A model generated the notes under the pieces. The model was not told the DNA's origin. It did not search any database and was given only the letters and a program-made list of their open reading frames with translations. A stretch of 64,000 bases of DNA. It comes from Megalopta genalis (taxonomy: Eukaryota > Arthropoda > Insecta > Hymenoptera > Halictidae). Positions 33,805 to 44,000 of this stretch are shown piece after piece; position 1 is the first letter of the stretch, and every line of letters starts with the position of its first letter. The translations under genes were made by a program, and so were the position numbers. The stretch covers positions 248,001 to 312,000 of the forward strand of contig NW_027476094.1 in the NCBI RefSeq assembly GCF_051020955.1. Direction: 5' to 3'.

Positions 33805-36306
33805 ATGCTATTCAAACGGACACGATACGAAAACGAACGGGAAAGGACGAAGGCGGGTAGGAAATTTAAAAACCAATTAATGCCAGACAAGAAATACAAA
33901 GTTAGGGCCTCGGACACAGGGACTCCCGTCCCTGGGGTCCCTGTGGCGGAATTAACCGCTAAGGATAGGAGGGACACTGGCAACGACCTAGGCAATACAA
34001 TAGGACTAGATTCGGGTATACGTTTGGACGGGATCGGTCTTCGCGCCGTCCGCGTCCACCTCGTAAGGTGCGACGCTACGAATATAGGGAATAATAGGAA
34101 AAACAACCCCCGCGTCCCCCCAACCCCAACGCGAAACCGCGGCCCCGCGATCGCGAACGTAGCCACGGGAATTAGGATCCTACAGCTGAACATGCGACGT
34201 TCAGCTGTAGTAACGGGCGAAATTAGGGAGCTAATAGCGCAAAAGCGACTGGACGTCCTGCTCCTGCAGGAACTAAACGTCAGAAAGCAAGGCGCAGAAT
34301 ATAGGGTAAACGGATTAGGGACCGGAGTGAGGGTGGCGGCGGTGAAAACCCACTCCACTTGGGCCGCTGTCGCCATCCCCAACCCTCACTTTGAGGTCAC
34401 GTTCATCTCACAGCTCAGTAACCCGCACTGCGCATGTGCGGAGGTGCTGACCCCCGGCTTCTCCTTCTACGCGGTATCCCATTATTTCCAATACCAAGAC
34501 GAGATAGAGAAGCACCTCAAGCACTTGGAAACGGTACTCCTGGCATTGAGGGGGAAGAGAGTGATAATTTCTGTCGACGCGAATGCGCCATCCTCGCTCT
34601 GGAGCCCGCACAGCACAGACGAGAGGGGAGCGCAGTTAGAAAGATTAGTTTCCGCGTTTAGATTAACTATAGCTAACGACGCTAGTCAACCACCCACCTT
34701 CTGGACGCCAACAGGATCGTCATACATCGACGTTACCTTGGCATCCCCCTCCATGGTCCCCTATATTAAAGAATGGAGGATAAGAAGCGAATGGGCGACT
34801 AGTGATCATAATGCCATCGACATCCGACTGCGGGCACCTAGGGCCGCGACGGGAAATCAGGGAGCAGCGAACTCTCGGTTCGACACTCGTCGAGCGGATT
34901 GGGAGCGGTTCTCGGAGGCCCTGTCCGACCACTCACGGTCGAGGTTCGAAGTCCTGAGTTTGAGGTCGGTGGAAGATGTAGGTAGGATGGCAGAGACGCT
35001 CACAGCCGTCATCACTGACGCCTGCACCGCGTCAATGCCTAGGAAAAGAAAATTTAGAAAGTCCAACCCGTGGTGGACAAAAGAGCTAACAAAGCTCAAA
35101 AAGGCCGTGTACAGGCAGAGGCGTGCCTCCCAGAAGACGATAGACGGACCCTCCCGCCTCCAAAAACTGCAGGAGTACCGTACTTCGTTGCGGAACTACA
35201 GCAGGAAGGTGAAGAGGGCGAAACGGGAAAGCTGGCAAAACTTCGTGACGTCGAACGGGAACACGGAGCCCTGGGGCATCGTATACAAGCTCCAGGCAAA
35301 TTAACTCCGTGTAGAGAAAGTATTAAGCACACTCCGGCGCAACGATAAAAGCACAACCGGTGCTCTGGAAACCGCCAGCGAGCTTCTGGAAGCCCACGTC
35401 CCTGACGACCGACCTGAACTCGACTCGCCGACACAAAGGGTTCTCCGGGAAGAGGCGCGAATTGCCCCGAATACCGCCGACGCCTCGCCCTTTTCCTTGG
35501 TGGAGGTGGCCGGAGCAATTCGTTCCTTCGGAAATAGAAAGGCGCCAGGACCGGACCTCATTGAGGTACAGGTCCTGAAGGCCTCCGCGAAAACAATCCT
35601 CGGGGAACTCACGCGACTATTCAATGGGTGCCTTCAATGGGGCGTCTTCCCCTGCGCCTGGAAGGTGGGCTCTCTGAGAATCCTCCTGAAAGGCGAAGGA
35701 AAGGACGAGAAGGACCCAAAGTCCTACCGACCGATATGCCTCCTCTCCGTGATCGGGAAAACATTTGAGAAGCTCCTTAAGAGCAGATTAGAGCAGACGG
35801 CGATGGCGACGGGACGCATCTCCAGCAGACAGTACGGGTTTACGCGCGGAAAGTCGACTGAAGATGCAATTGTCGAGTTGCGCCGCATGGTTGATGAGAT
35901 CGAACATCGGCATGTGATCGCACTACTCTTCGACATTTCCGGAGCCTTCGACAACGTCTGGTGGCCCCTAGTGTTAGGTAGTCTTAGGAATCGAGACTGT
36001 CCGCGCAACGTCTTCGAGGTAGTCTCCAATTACTTCGAGGACCGCAAGGTCAGTCTCACAGTAGGAACAGAAAGGATCTCCAAGCGCGCGACAAGAGGAT
36101 GCCCGCAAGGTTCCGTCCTCGGCCCCGCGTGCTGGAACCTTATATTCGACGGTCTCCTGAGGTTACTCGAAACCTCAATTGAGAATAGGTTTGTAGCATA
36201 CGCGGACGATCTCATCGTCCTCGTGGGGGGAAATAGCCGCAGAGACCTAGAGATCGAGGGTCAACGCGTTGTCGACCAGATCCTTGGTGCAGGACAGCTA
36301 AATTAG
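33805..36306 (+). pseudogene. LINE copy 2, endonuclease-reverse transcriptase frame
   Basis: One frame, interrupted by a single TAA at 35302-35304 where copy 1 has AAA (Lys). Residues 1-120 are basic and unrecognised. The endonuclease runs from about 122 to 340: ILQLNMRRS, VLLLQEL (catalytic Glu 156), VDANAPSSLWS, SSYIDVTLASP and SDHNAIDIRL (catalytic His). The reverse transcriptase after the stop has SYRPICLLSVIGKTFEKLL, FDISGAFDNVWW, RGCPQGSVLGPACWN and FVAYADDLIVLVGG (YADD at 36199-36210). It would make a target-primed cDNA copy of the element RNA. The frame ends at 36306 because of a small deletion relative to copy 1. Confidence 0.9.
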
Positions 36307-37351
36307 AGATATCCGATTCGAAATCGGAAGCGATCGTACTCCGGAATGGGTACGTAGATAGGGAAAAAATAGGCCGACGGGGAGGATCGCGTCCCGATAG
36401 AAAAAGGAAAGCAGTCCGCGTATCGAAAGTAGATTTTCAGAAGAGACCGCCGGTCATTCGGATCGGAGCGAGGTCAATTAAATTCAAGAACACAGTTAGA
36501 TACCTAGGCGTCCACTTAGATAGGGACATGGGTGTCCGATCCCATTGTCAATATATCAGCGACAAAGTCGGGTCGCTCTTCGCGAAACTTGGCAGGTTGG
36601 CGAGACAAGGATGGGGGCTCGGTATCAGAGCACTCTCGGCTTTGTACCGCGGGGTCTTCATCCCGGTAGCGACTTACGCCGCTGCCGGATGGGCCGGAGG
36701 GTGCAAGGCAGGGGAGCTGGGAATACTCGGAGCCGCTCAGCGCCGTGCTCTCAATTCGGTAACTGGTGCATATCGCCGGTCATCGTGGGATAGCATGTGC
36801 GTGGTGGCCGGTACCCCCCCCCCCCCATCGGACTTGAGCTACAACAGGCCAAAGCCCTTTACCAGGTTAGGAGAAATATGGACGCCAGGATCGGTAACAT
36901 CGTGGTCCCAGCGGGAACCAACGATGCGAAAATTAGGATCGTGGCTGAGGTGAAAAGGGTGTGGCAATCCATGTGGGACTCCTCCCACAAAGGCCGCACA
37001 ACTTTCACCTTCTTCAGCAGCATCGAGAGAAGGATGGCGGCCGGGTGGATGATACCGAACCACTACACCACACAAGTCCTCACTGGACATGGAAATTTCC
37101 GTTCGCGCCTCTTCGCGTACGGGGTTGCCGACAGTGAGGCGTGTGGGTGTGGTCACGGGTCGGACACGGTAGACCACTTCCTTCTCCACTGCAAGGATTT
37201 CGACCCGCAGAGAGAGGCTCTGCGGGACATCACCCCTAGCGGAAGCTGGAAATGGCCTGAGGCGGCACAACACTTCGTGTCGTCGGAAAAAGTCTTCCAG
37301 GTTTTCGCATCCTTCTGCCGGGAAACCCTTTGGTTAAAGGACTTCCGGTAG
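36307..37351 (+). pseudogene. LINE copy 2, RT thumb and C-terminal Cys/His domain
   Basis: After the deletion the frame changes. VRYLGVHLDRDMGVRSHCQY and the ALYRGVFIPVATYAAAGWA segment are the thumb of R1-clade ORF2. A run of 13 C (about 36817-36829) shifts the frame again, and the last part (36797-37351) reads NHYTTQVLTGHGNFRSRL and ACGCGHGSDTVDHFLLHC, the C-terminal CCHC-like motif, ending at 37351. A 3' UTR of about 300 bp follows. Confidence 0.88.
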
Positions 37352-37864
37352 GAAAAATCCTGACTCCAATACCCATCCCGATTTCCTAGGTCTTCGTTTA
37401 GTGGACGCGAGGCGTCGCGTCACGAGTTTGCCTCCCCGTGGTTCCCCGTGGACGCCTGCAGATGGATGGAAACTGAAATTCGCTGGCGGCTAAAGAACTC
37501 GTCCATTGTAAACGTCTCAATGGCACGTGCGGATTTTTCCTCGGCCCTTTCCCTTGAACGTGGGGCCGCTGGAAGTAGATAGAAATTTAGTCGTGTATGC
37601 CCGAACGGGCGAGGAAGCATATCCGCGTCACCTTCGTGGTGGCCGGATTCACACTAAACTGTTGCGTCCCCGTAGCGTTTACGACGTTGACCCTTCGACA
37701 CGGTCAGTTCGTGGCACTGACCCGAATATTCGGAGCGACGATTAATTATTTTCATTACGTGCGAAGCCGTTCGTTTGTCACGAGGGTCGTTCAATCTTCG
37801 GGGAATCTTCTTCAGAAGGGAGAATTGTGTGAGCTCTTGTTAATATTACGTAAAATCAAATGTA

Positions 37865-38080
37865 CAGTAATGTGTCCATATTTGACGCTGAGATTGTGCA
37901 CAAAAATGGACAATTTGGGAGGAGGAGATACGATTCTTCGAGCCTTGTAGCTCGGTTTAATAGTTAGTAACAATCGATAACCATAAAAAACGAGTTACAA
38001 GGCTCGAAGAATCGTATCTCCTCTTCCAAAGTTGTCCATTTTTGTGAACAATCTGAGCGTCAATTAGAGAGATATTACTG
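37865..38080. mobile_element. Hairpin MITE family, copy B
   Basis: A 216 bp near-palindrome starting CAGTAAT and ending ATTACTG, flanked by TA on both sides (37863-37864, 38081-38082). The arms are about 90 bp and pair almost perfectly: GACGCTGAGATTGTGCACAA with its complement, TGGACAA, GGAGGAGATACG, ATTCTTCGAGCCTTGTA. It inserted 190 bp beyond the 3' end of LINE copy 2. Confidence 0.88.
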
Positions 38081-38092
38081 TAATTGTAAACT

Positions 38093-38550
38093 GAGTGTAA
38101 CTTTTAATATGGTATTATATTTGTATACTTCTATTTTTTATTATTCCTAACATAGAAATTTACAAATAAGTTTTTGTTTAAATACCAATAAAAATATAAA
38201 AGTTAATTTGATTCTATAATTATTCATACCACGGTATAATTTTCGTAAAGCCTATGTAAGCTTTTGTAAATATTACGTTCGGTTATGTAAAGATTAGAAC
38301 TTCGTTAAAAGGTTATGTAATGTTATGTCAAGGTTATAAATTTCAAAGTTATTTTATTACATAATCAGCTGTAATTATAGACTCAGTGCAACGTTTAACG
38401 TAATATCATATTTGCATACTTCGTATTTCCTATTACTATTGTTATTATAAAAATATACAAATATACTTATAATTCAAATACCACTAAAAACATAAAAATT
38501 AATTTGATTCTATAATTATTCACGCCGCAGTATAATTTTCGCTGACCTAA
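38093..38550. repeat. Diverged direct duplication of AT-rich DNA
   Basis: The block about 38093-38255 (GAGTGTAAC, TTTGTATACTTC, AAATACCAATAAAAATATAA, TTAATTTGATTCTATAATTA, TATAATTTTCG) recurs at about 38386-38548 with the same order of landmarks, offset near 290 bp. Divergence is high, so the duplication is old. No coding signal. Confidence 0.75.
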
Positions 38551-39684
38551 CGTAAATTTTCGTACACATTGCGTAAATCAAATGTAATCGAAAATGATGC
38601 CATCGTGAACGATCTAAAATAAATAAATAACAAGATCGTAGAGATTCCAATGGAACGTTCATAAATTCGCGCGGGAAATCGGAATAGAGCTCGCAAAAAA
38701 AATGTGATGGGACGCGTGTATAACCGGTTTTATCAAATGCAAATCTAGGGTTACAGAGCGCCGATCTGAAACGACGTTAATTGCGCGAGAACTTCATACT
38801 GTATCAAACTTAGCCGTGTTTGGTCCTAAAATTAGACGTATCTATCCCCGCAGCTTGCGGTAATATTCGCGATACAGATGTACGCGTTCTACGGCTGCAT
38901 CATAGGGTCGAGTCCGCGCGCCAGCGGTCCCGTCGTGATATCAATTCGCCTGCTCGGATTATAAGTTACATGTGTTCCTATTTCAGCATTATCGGTTTCG
39001 CTGCGAGCCGAAACGCCTGTCCGACGGAATCTCTTTACCCCGGGAATAACGTTATTATCGCGTTACCTCAGACGTATCCCCCGTTTCCATGGAAATCGAC
39101 AGAACAGAAAATCCCGGGGCCGTTTAAACGCGATAATTCGTTTGCCGACGGTTTCCGAACGGCTCTTGTTTTAATCAACGGTTCCGGCCTGTGAATGGAA
39201 ACCCGGAACCGCGCGGGGGCGCCAGACGGAAACAAAAGGAGAGGGTGCCGACGCGTCCGCGGTCTAGCGCGGATAATTATATCTGACCGCTTTTCCTCGA
39301 GTGTCGCCCAATTAATTTCCTCGAGAGCCGCCACCGCCGCTGGCTCGATACGTTGTCGCGGGAGAACGCGACACGCGGCCGGTCCATAAACCGGGGACGT
39401 GACCCAGGCCTGTGTCGCCGGCATAATCTCGCGGACGCGCTTCCCTCGGCCGCAATAAAATGGAAAACAAACACAAACGCGCCCGACATTTCAGAGCACG
39501 GTTAAATTGACCGTCGATTTCGCAGACCAGCATGTTACTTTAATCGTACCGACGATTTTTTCTGGCAGGAGGTAACTCTGGCATGGTCCGACGAAAGTGA
39601 TCGTCGAAAGAATAAGACACTCGCGGTTTTTTCGCGGGTTCCTGTTTCGCTTGTGCACCATGGTGGGAAAGAAGTCGATCCAGG
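38551..39684. other. Non-genic stretch
   Basis: No gene recognised. The part 38900-39500 is GC-richer with overlapping open frames on both strands (38820-39194 plus, 39068-39424 minus), none with a domain I know; overlapping frames in GC-rich DNA are expected by chance. Confidence 0.45.
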
Positions 39685-40095
39685 TCGTGTAAATTTAACT
39701 GTACGGATCGCGTGTGAATTTAAACGTACGAAATTCGTGTGAATTTTATTCTGTGCCAAATTTGCGGAAATTCAACTGTGCGAAATTCTTGTAAATTTAC
39801 CTGCGAGGATTGAACTGTGCGTACTTTGTGTAAATTTAACCGTACAGATTGGGCATAAATTCAACTGTGCGAATTTCGTGCAAATTTAACAGTACGGATT
39901 GCACGTAAATTTAACTGCGCGAATTTCGTATAAATTTAACAGTACGGATTTCACGTAAATTTAATTGCGCGAATTTCGTGTAAATTTAACCGTTCAAATT
40001 GCACATCAATTCAACAGCGCGAATTTCGTTTAAATTTAATAGTGCGGATTTCACGTAAATTCAACAGCGCGTATTTCATGTAAATTTAACCGTGC
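39685..40095 (+). repeat. 25 bp minisatellite organised as 50 bp dimers
   Basis: About 16 monomers with consensus near GTAAATTTAACNGTNCGNATT. Adjacent monomers alternate between CAGTACGGATT and CTGCGCGAATT forms, giving a 50 bp higher-order period that is clearest at 39860-39960. The edges are more diverged than the centre. Confidence 0.88.
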
Positions 40096-40797
40096 GCCAC
40101 TGTATCGTATTCTCGACGGGCCGACAGCGAATTTCGACGCGTGGCCCACCGATCGTAAAAACCAAGGAAAGAAAAAAAACACGAAAGAAATAAAGAAAAC
40201 CGGTGCTGACGAAAGATAAGTAAGATTTAACTTACTCTCGAGCGGACGATTTACGCAGCGCCACTTCCTTTTGTGTTGGGTACCAATACGAACGCGTAAA
40301 CCGTTCAGCTCGCTGATAAGCCACGGAATGCTGGCAATGGGGGCGGAAAGCTCGGAAACGTGACCGGCTGCATCATCGAGCGTTACACCGGGGTTTGCGC
40401 AACTTTCTTCATTTAACTTGACTTCCGACATCCCCACTTCCCCGCCCCTCCACCGACGATTTCGTCGAGAGATGATGTATAATATCGTTGATCTGCTTCA
40501 TAGTTATAGTGATTGGGAGCTTATCGAATGTAACGATTAGACTGCAGATTTTTGTGCGGAATAAAAATTGTTCGCGTCGATTGCAATAGAAACTAAAGGG
40601 ACGGTTCTTTCCTTCAGTAATTATTTTAATCGACTGAAAATTATACATCGACATTTTTTAGTTCTTTCGATCTCTCTGTTATTTTAGATTTCAACTATTC
40701 GTCATAACTTTTCAGAAGAAGAAAATATTGAAATGTAGAAATTTGTTCAATATTTAAACAATATAGAATATGTATTGATTAGGAAAGAACTAAACAT

Positions 40798-41099
40798 GAT
40801 GAAAACAGGAAATATCGCGTACCGTATCTACAACTAGGATTACAACTACTTCACTTAATTCTACAACTCGCAACGCTCCTCACTCGACGACTCTCAAACA
40901 CACTCTGTCCACTCCAAACACGCACTTTCGACACAACGCCTGCCTTTCCAAAAACGTGACAATCGCATCCGCCGGCTCTCCGTCGCCAAGGGTTTTTCCC
41001 ATCTGACCCGGCCTTCGCCAACGTTTCTCTTCTATTGCTTACCATAAATACAAAGTCTTAAAACTACGGTCTCCTAAGCCTAACACTCCTCCTCGCCCT
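40798..41099 (-). mobile_element. Possible copia-type 3' LTR with polypurine tract
   Basis: On the minus strand AGGGCGAGGAGGAG (41086-41099) is directly followed by TGTTAGGCTTAGGAG, the arrangement of a polypurine tract and the start of a 3' LTR, of the kind seen in insect copia elements. The following 250-290 bp are GC-richer than their flanks. The other LTR end is uncertain (a TGATGAAAAC at about 40798 would give a CA-3' end), and no pol sequence is next to it, so this would be a truncated remnant. Confidence 0.4.
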
Positions 41100-44000
41100 A
41101 AACGTAACCACTAAATTACGATACTACAGAAATATTGAATATATTTCGAAAATAAATATATTAAATGTTACATATGTGTGTATAATGAAATATTAGAATA
41201 GAAATTTTTCAAAATTCGAACGGGTCGCGTGAATTCGTTTGAGATGTCAGAGGGAATATTTCTTGCAAATATTTTGCCTCCTTGCAAACAAAATTAACAT
41301 TCATCACCAGCGCTTCCGTAGTCTTTTTGCCTAACACTAACATCAAAAATTCCCCGAAACAAAGTAATTTCCCTGACGAAACCAAAAAAGTAAAACGAAA
41401 GATCACGATTTGTCCCAACTCCATCACGCTCTAAAAATCGTAGAAAAGTTGGATTCATTCGATCGTACCGCAACGCAAAACCGAAATACATTAGTGTCGC
41501 CCATGCGTGACCGACGACGCGGTATCGAGCGCATTATTCAATTACCGGACGCTTTTAAATAAACAGAGAGATCTGTTGGTAACATGCGAGCCGTGAGAAT
41601 GGGATCGAACCTGACATTTTAATTCGTGCGGTTCCCGGGCAGCGTTTGCGAGAAACGAGGTCGGCACCGTCGTGAAACAGCGATCCTCCGCCGAAGTTTC
41701 CGCCGAAGTTCTTACGCACTGACTCCGCATTCCTGGAACACTGCTTACAAATCATTAGTAACAATTATTACTCGATTGCCTGCTCGTAACGAAGGACCTT
41801 TCGCCGTAAACCTCGGAATTGGGAATAGCGTGCCGGCGGACATGTCGCGAAGAACAACGAACTAAGACCCGGCGAAGGGAGGGAGATAGGGTGGTTGAAC
41901 GCACAGAGGCATTAAAAGTCAAAAACTCATCATCGCGGCCAAGTGTCTGCAAAGTCGGCATAAAAGAGCTAATAAGGGACGGCGTTTTAAACACATAAAG
42001 TCCAACAGCTGCTTCAGCCGAGCTACTCCGCAGTGATAACAAAAGAAGTTGAAGTATTAAATCCGAAATGTTCCTGGACGCCGTAAATGCCCCGTCCATG
42101 TCGCACGCACAACTCTTAAAGTCCTCCCATGGGTAAGGTTAATATCGGCGCTATCGGAGACACGCCTTTTTTCACGGGACAGGAAAACAAAGTAATTGCG
42201 AGCAGCTTCGCGTTCGGTTTTTTTCCTCCGTCATTGATTTCATTTTTAAGCTTTTTACGAGCACGGGCATACCTGCGCAGTTTGTCGCCGGGAATGAGTG
42301 GATGGCTCTTCAAGCCGAGTCTGACAACGATGGAAAATCCACCGGCGTAGAATGTCCTGTCGTAAATTGAGTACGTGACTACGTTTGTTGCCATCAAAAC
42401 ACCGTTCTCAGGATATTTACGAGTCGACGCTATTATGTGTCACAGGAGTGGCGTAAGGCTCCAATATTTTCGTTTTAAATACACTTATATTTATTTTTCA
42501 TGGGCTGCCCCGTCGGTGTACGGGCGCGGACGTGCCGTACACGTATTTCTTCGTCAATTAACTACTACATGCGCACCACCTTTCTTCCCAACCTTTGTCC
42601 AACTATTGCCCTTTCCACGGGCACTGTGTCTGCCGAACGTTTTTTCGCTGTCCATTAAAGCTTGACCAAATAATTTGGTGTGGATTTGCAGTGGATACGT
42701 AGCATTCGCGTGTTTAACCTTGTTAACGCTTTTTGGAGTTTTGTGACTTCCGTTCATTCACGTGGCGATTTTCGTTAAAACTGACAATCGGTTTAACTTG
42801 AATTTAAAACTAGGTATAGAATTTTTTCGGAAATATCGAAAGTCAATTTTGGAATACACTTTTTCTGTTCGATTAGTATATACACGGAATTACAATGATG
42901 CGACAATAAATAAAATATATGAAATATATAAAATAATGATAAAGAAAACCAGTACAGGTCGATTAACGTATTGCTCTAATTTCTCTAATTTTCTGCAGTT
43001 GTTGTTCCATCAGAAACCGAAAATTCGTGTGCGACGAGGGATGTAATTTTACGTTTGCAACAATCAACTGTAACCCGGGGTGCTCGGAATTTTTATTTCG
43101 ACAGCCACGAACGCTTGATAACCGAGTTAGTGGTCTTAAAAATGATGTTCACTATTCTGCAGCCCCGAGTCTCCTGACCGCAAAAAATTTACGGACTAAT
43201 GCAGTTCTCCAGAACGGACCTCATCCTATTCTTTCTTGCGGATGCAGTGCACTTCTCCGCAAGAAGAAATCTAAAAAGCCATTAACACTAAACTGGAATA
43301 ATGGACAGTCTTATCTTCCATCGCCAAGTTCTAAAGTTCCTTTCGCCGGCTATATAGCGATTAAAGTATTATTAACAGCTCGCAGTCATGCACGTTTTTT
43401 TTAAATAACACAGCACCTCGTGCCCCAGAAACTTGTTAACTTTTAAACATTTCTATGTAAAGCCTACTTTTAAACTACTTTTTACTTTAAATTTAATTTT
43501 ATTCTCTCGATCAGTTTAATTTTTATTTGACGACTGTTATTTATTTATTTTTTAAGTTCGTTCTTTGTTGATATAGCAGATTACTCTGCCAATGTTCCTG
43601 GAAAATTATAATAATTTTAATCATTTACTTATTCTGGAACATCGAAATCTCCAAGTTACGCGTTTACGGGAATAAATAAATTCGCGATTATATTATTATT
43701 ATTATTATTATTATTATATACAGGATAAAATAGCTGAATAGTAACATTTAAATGTCTCCATTATTTGTAGATACATCAGCGTACAACAAATTTAATCACA
43801 CACTGAATATTGTGATATTAAAAATGTGATATGGAAGGAAAAATGTTGTTTATTGCTTCGCCTCGTGGAAAATATTTCGAATACCACGTTCAGGAAGTAA
43901 AAGGCGAAATTTTATCGGGAAGCGTGTGGACCGCTGTACGCGTACGAGAAATTGTGTGAGAAAAGCGAGGCGAAAAACATTTTTCTCTTGCAACCATTTT

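Larger units (their letters stand above)
33234..37659 (+). mobile_element. R1-clade LINE, copy 2, apparently with an intact 5' end
   Basis: Flanked by the 13 bp duplication TGTTGCGTCCCCG (33221-33233 and 37660-37672). The 4426 bp between hold a leader with diverged tandem repeats, one long endonuclease-reverse transcriptase frame and a C-terminal Cys/His motif. The 3' end is GGATTCACACTAAAC with no poly(A). It is 800 bp longer at the 5' end than copy 1. No ORF1 (gag-like protein with CCHC knuckles) is present upstream, which is unusual for the clade. Lesions: one nonsense codon, one small deletion and a C-run frameshift. Confidence 0.9.

Noticed and set aside
33480..34382. A 300-codon minus-strand frame
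   Set aside because: It is antisense to the LINE leader and endonuclease; the plus-strand frame has the conserved motifs.
39685..40095. Regular repeats that might suggest a CRISPR array (also 61214-61446)
   Set aside because: Repeats are directly adjacent and the linkers are repeats too, with no unique spacers and no cas genes; the sequence is eukaryotic.
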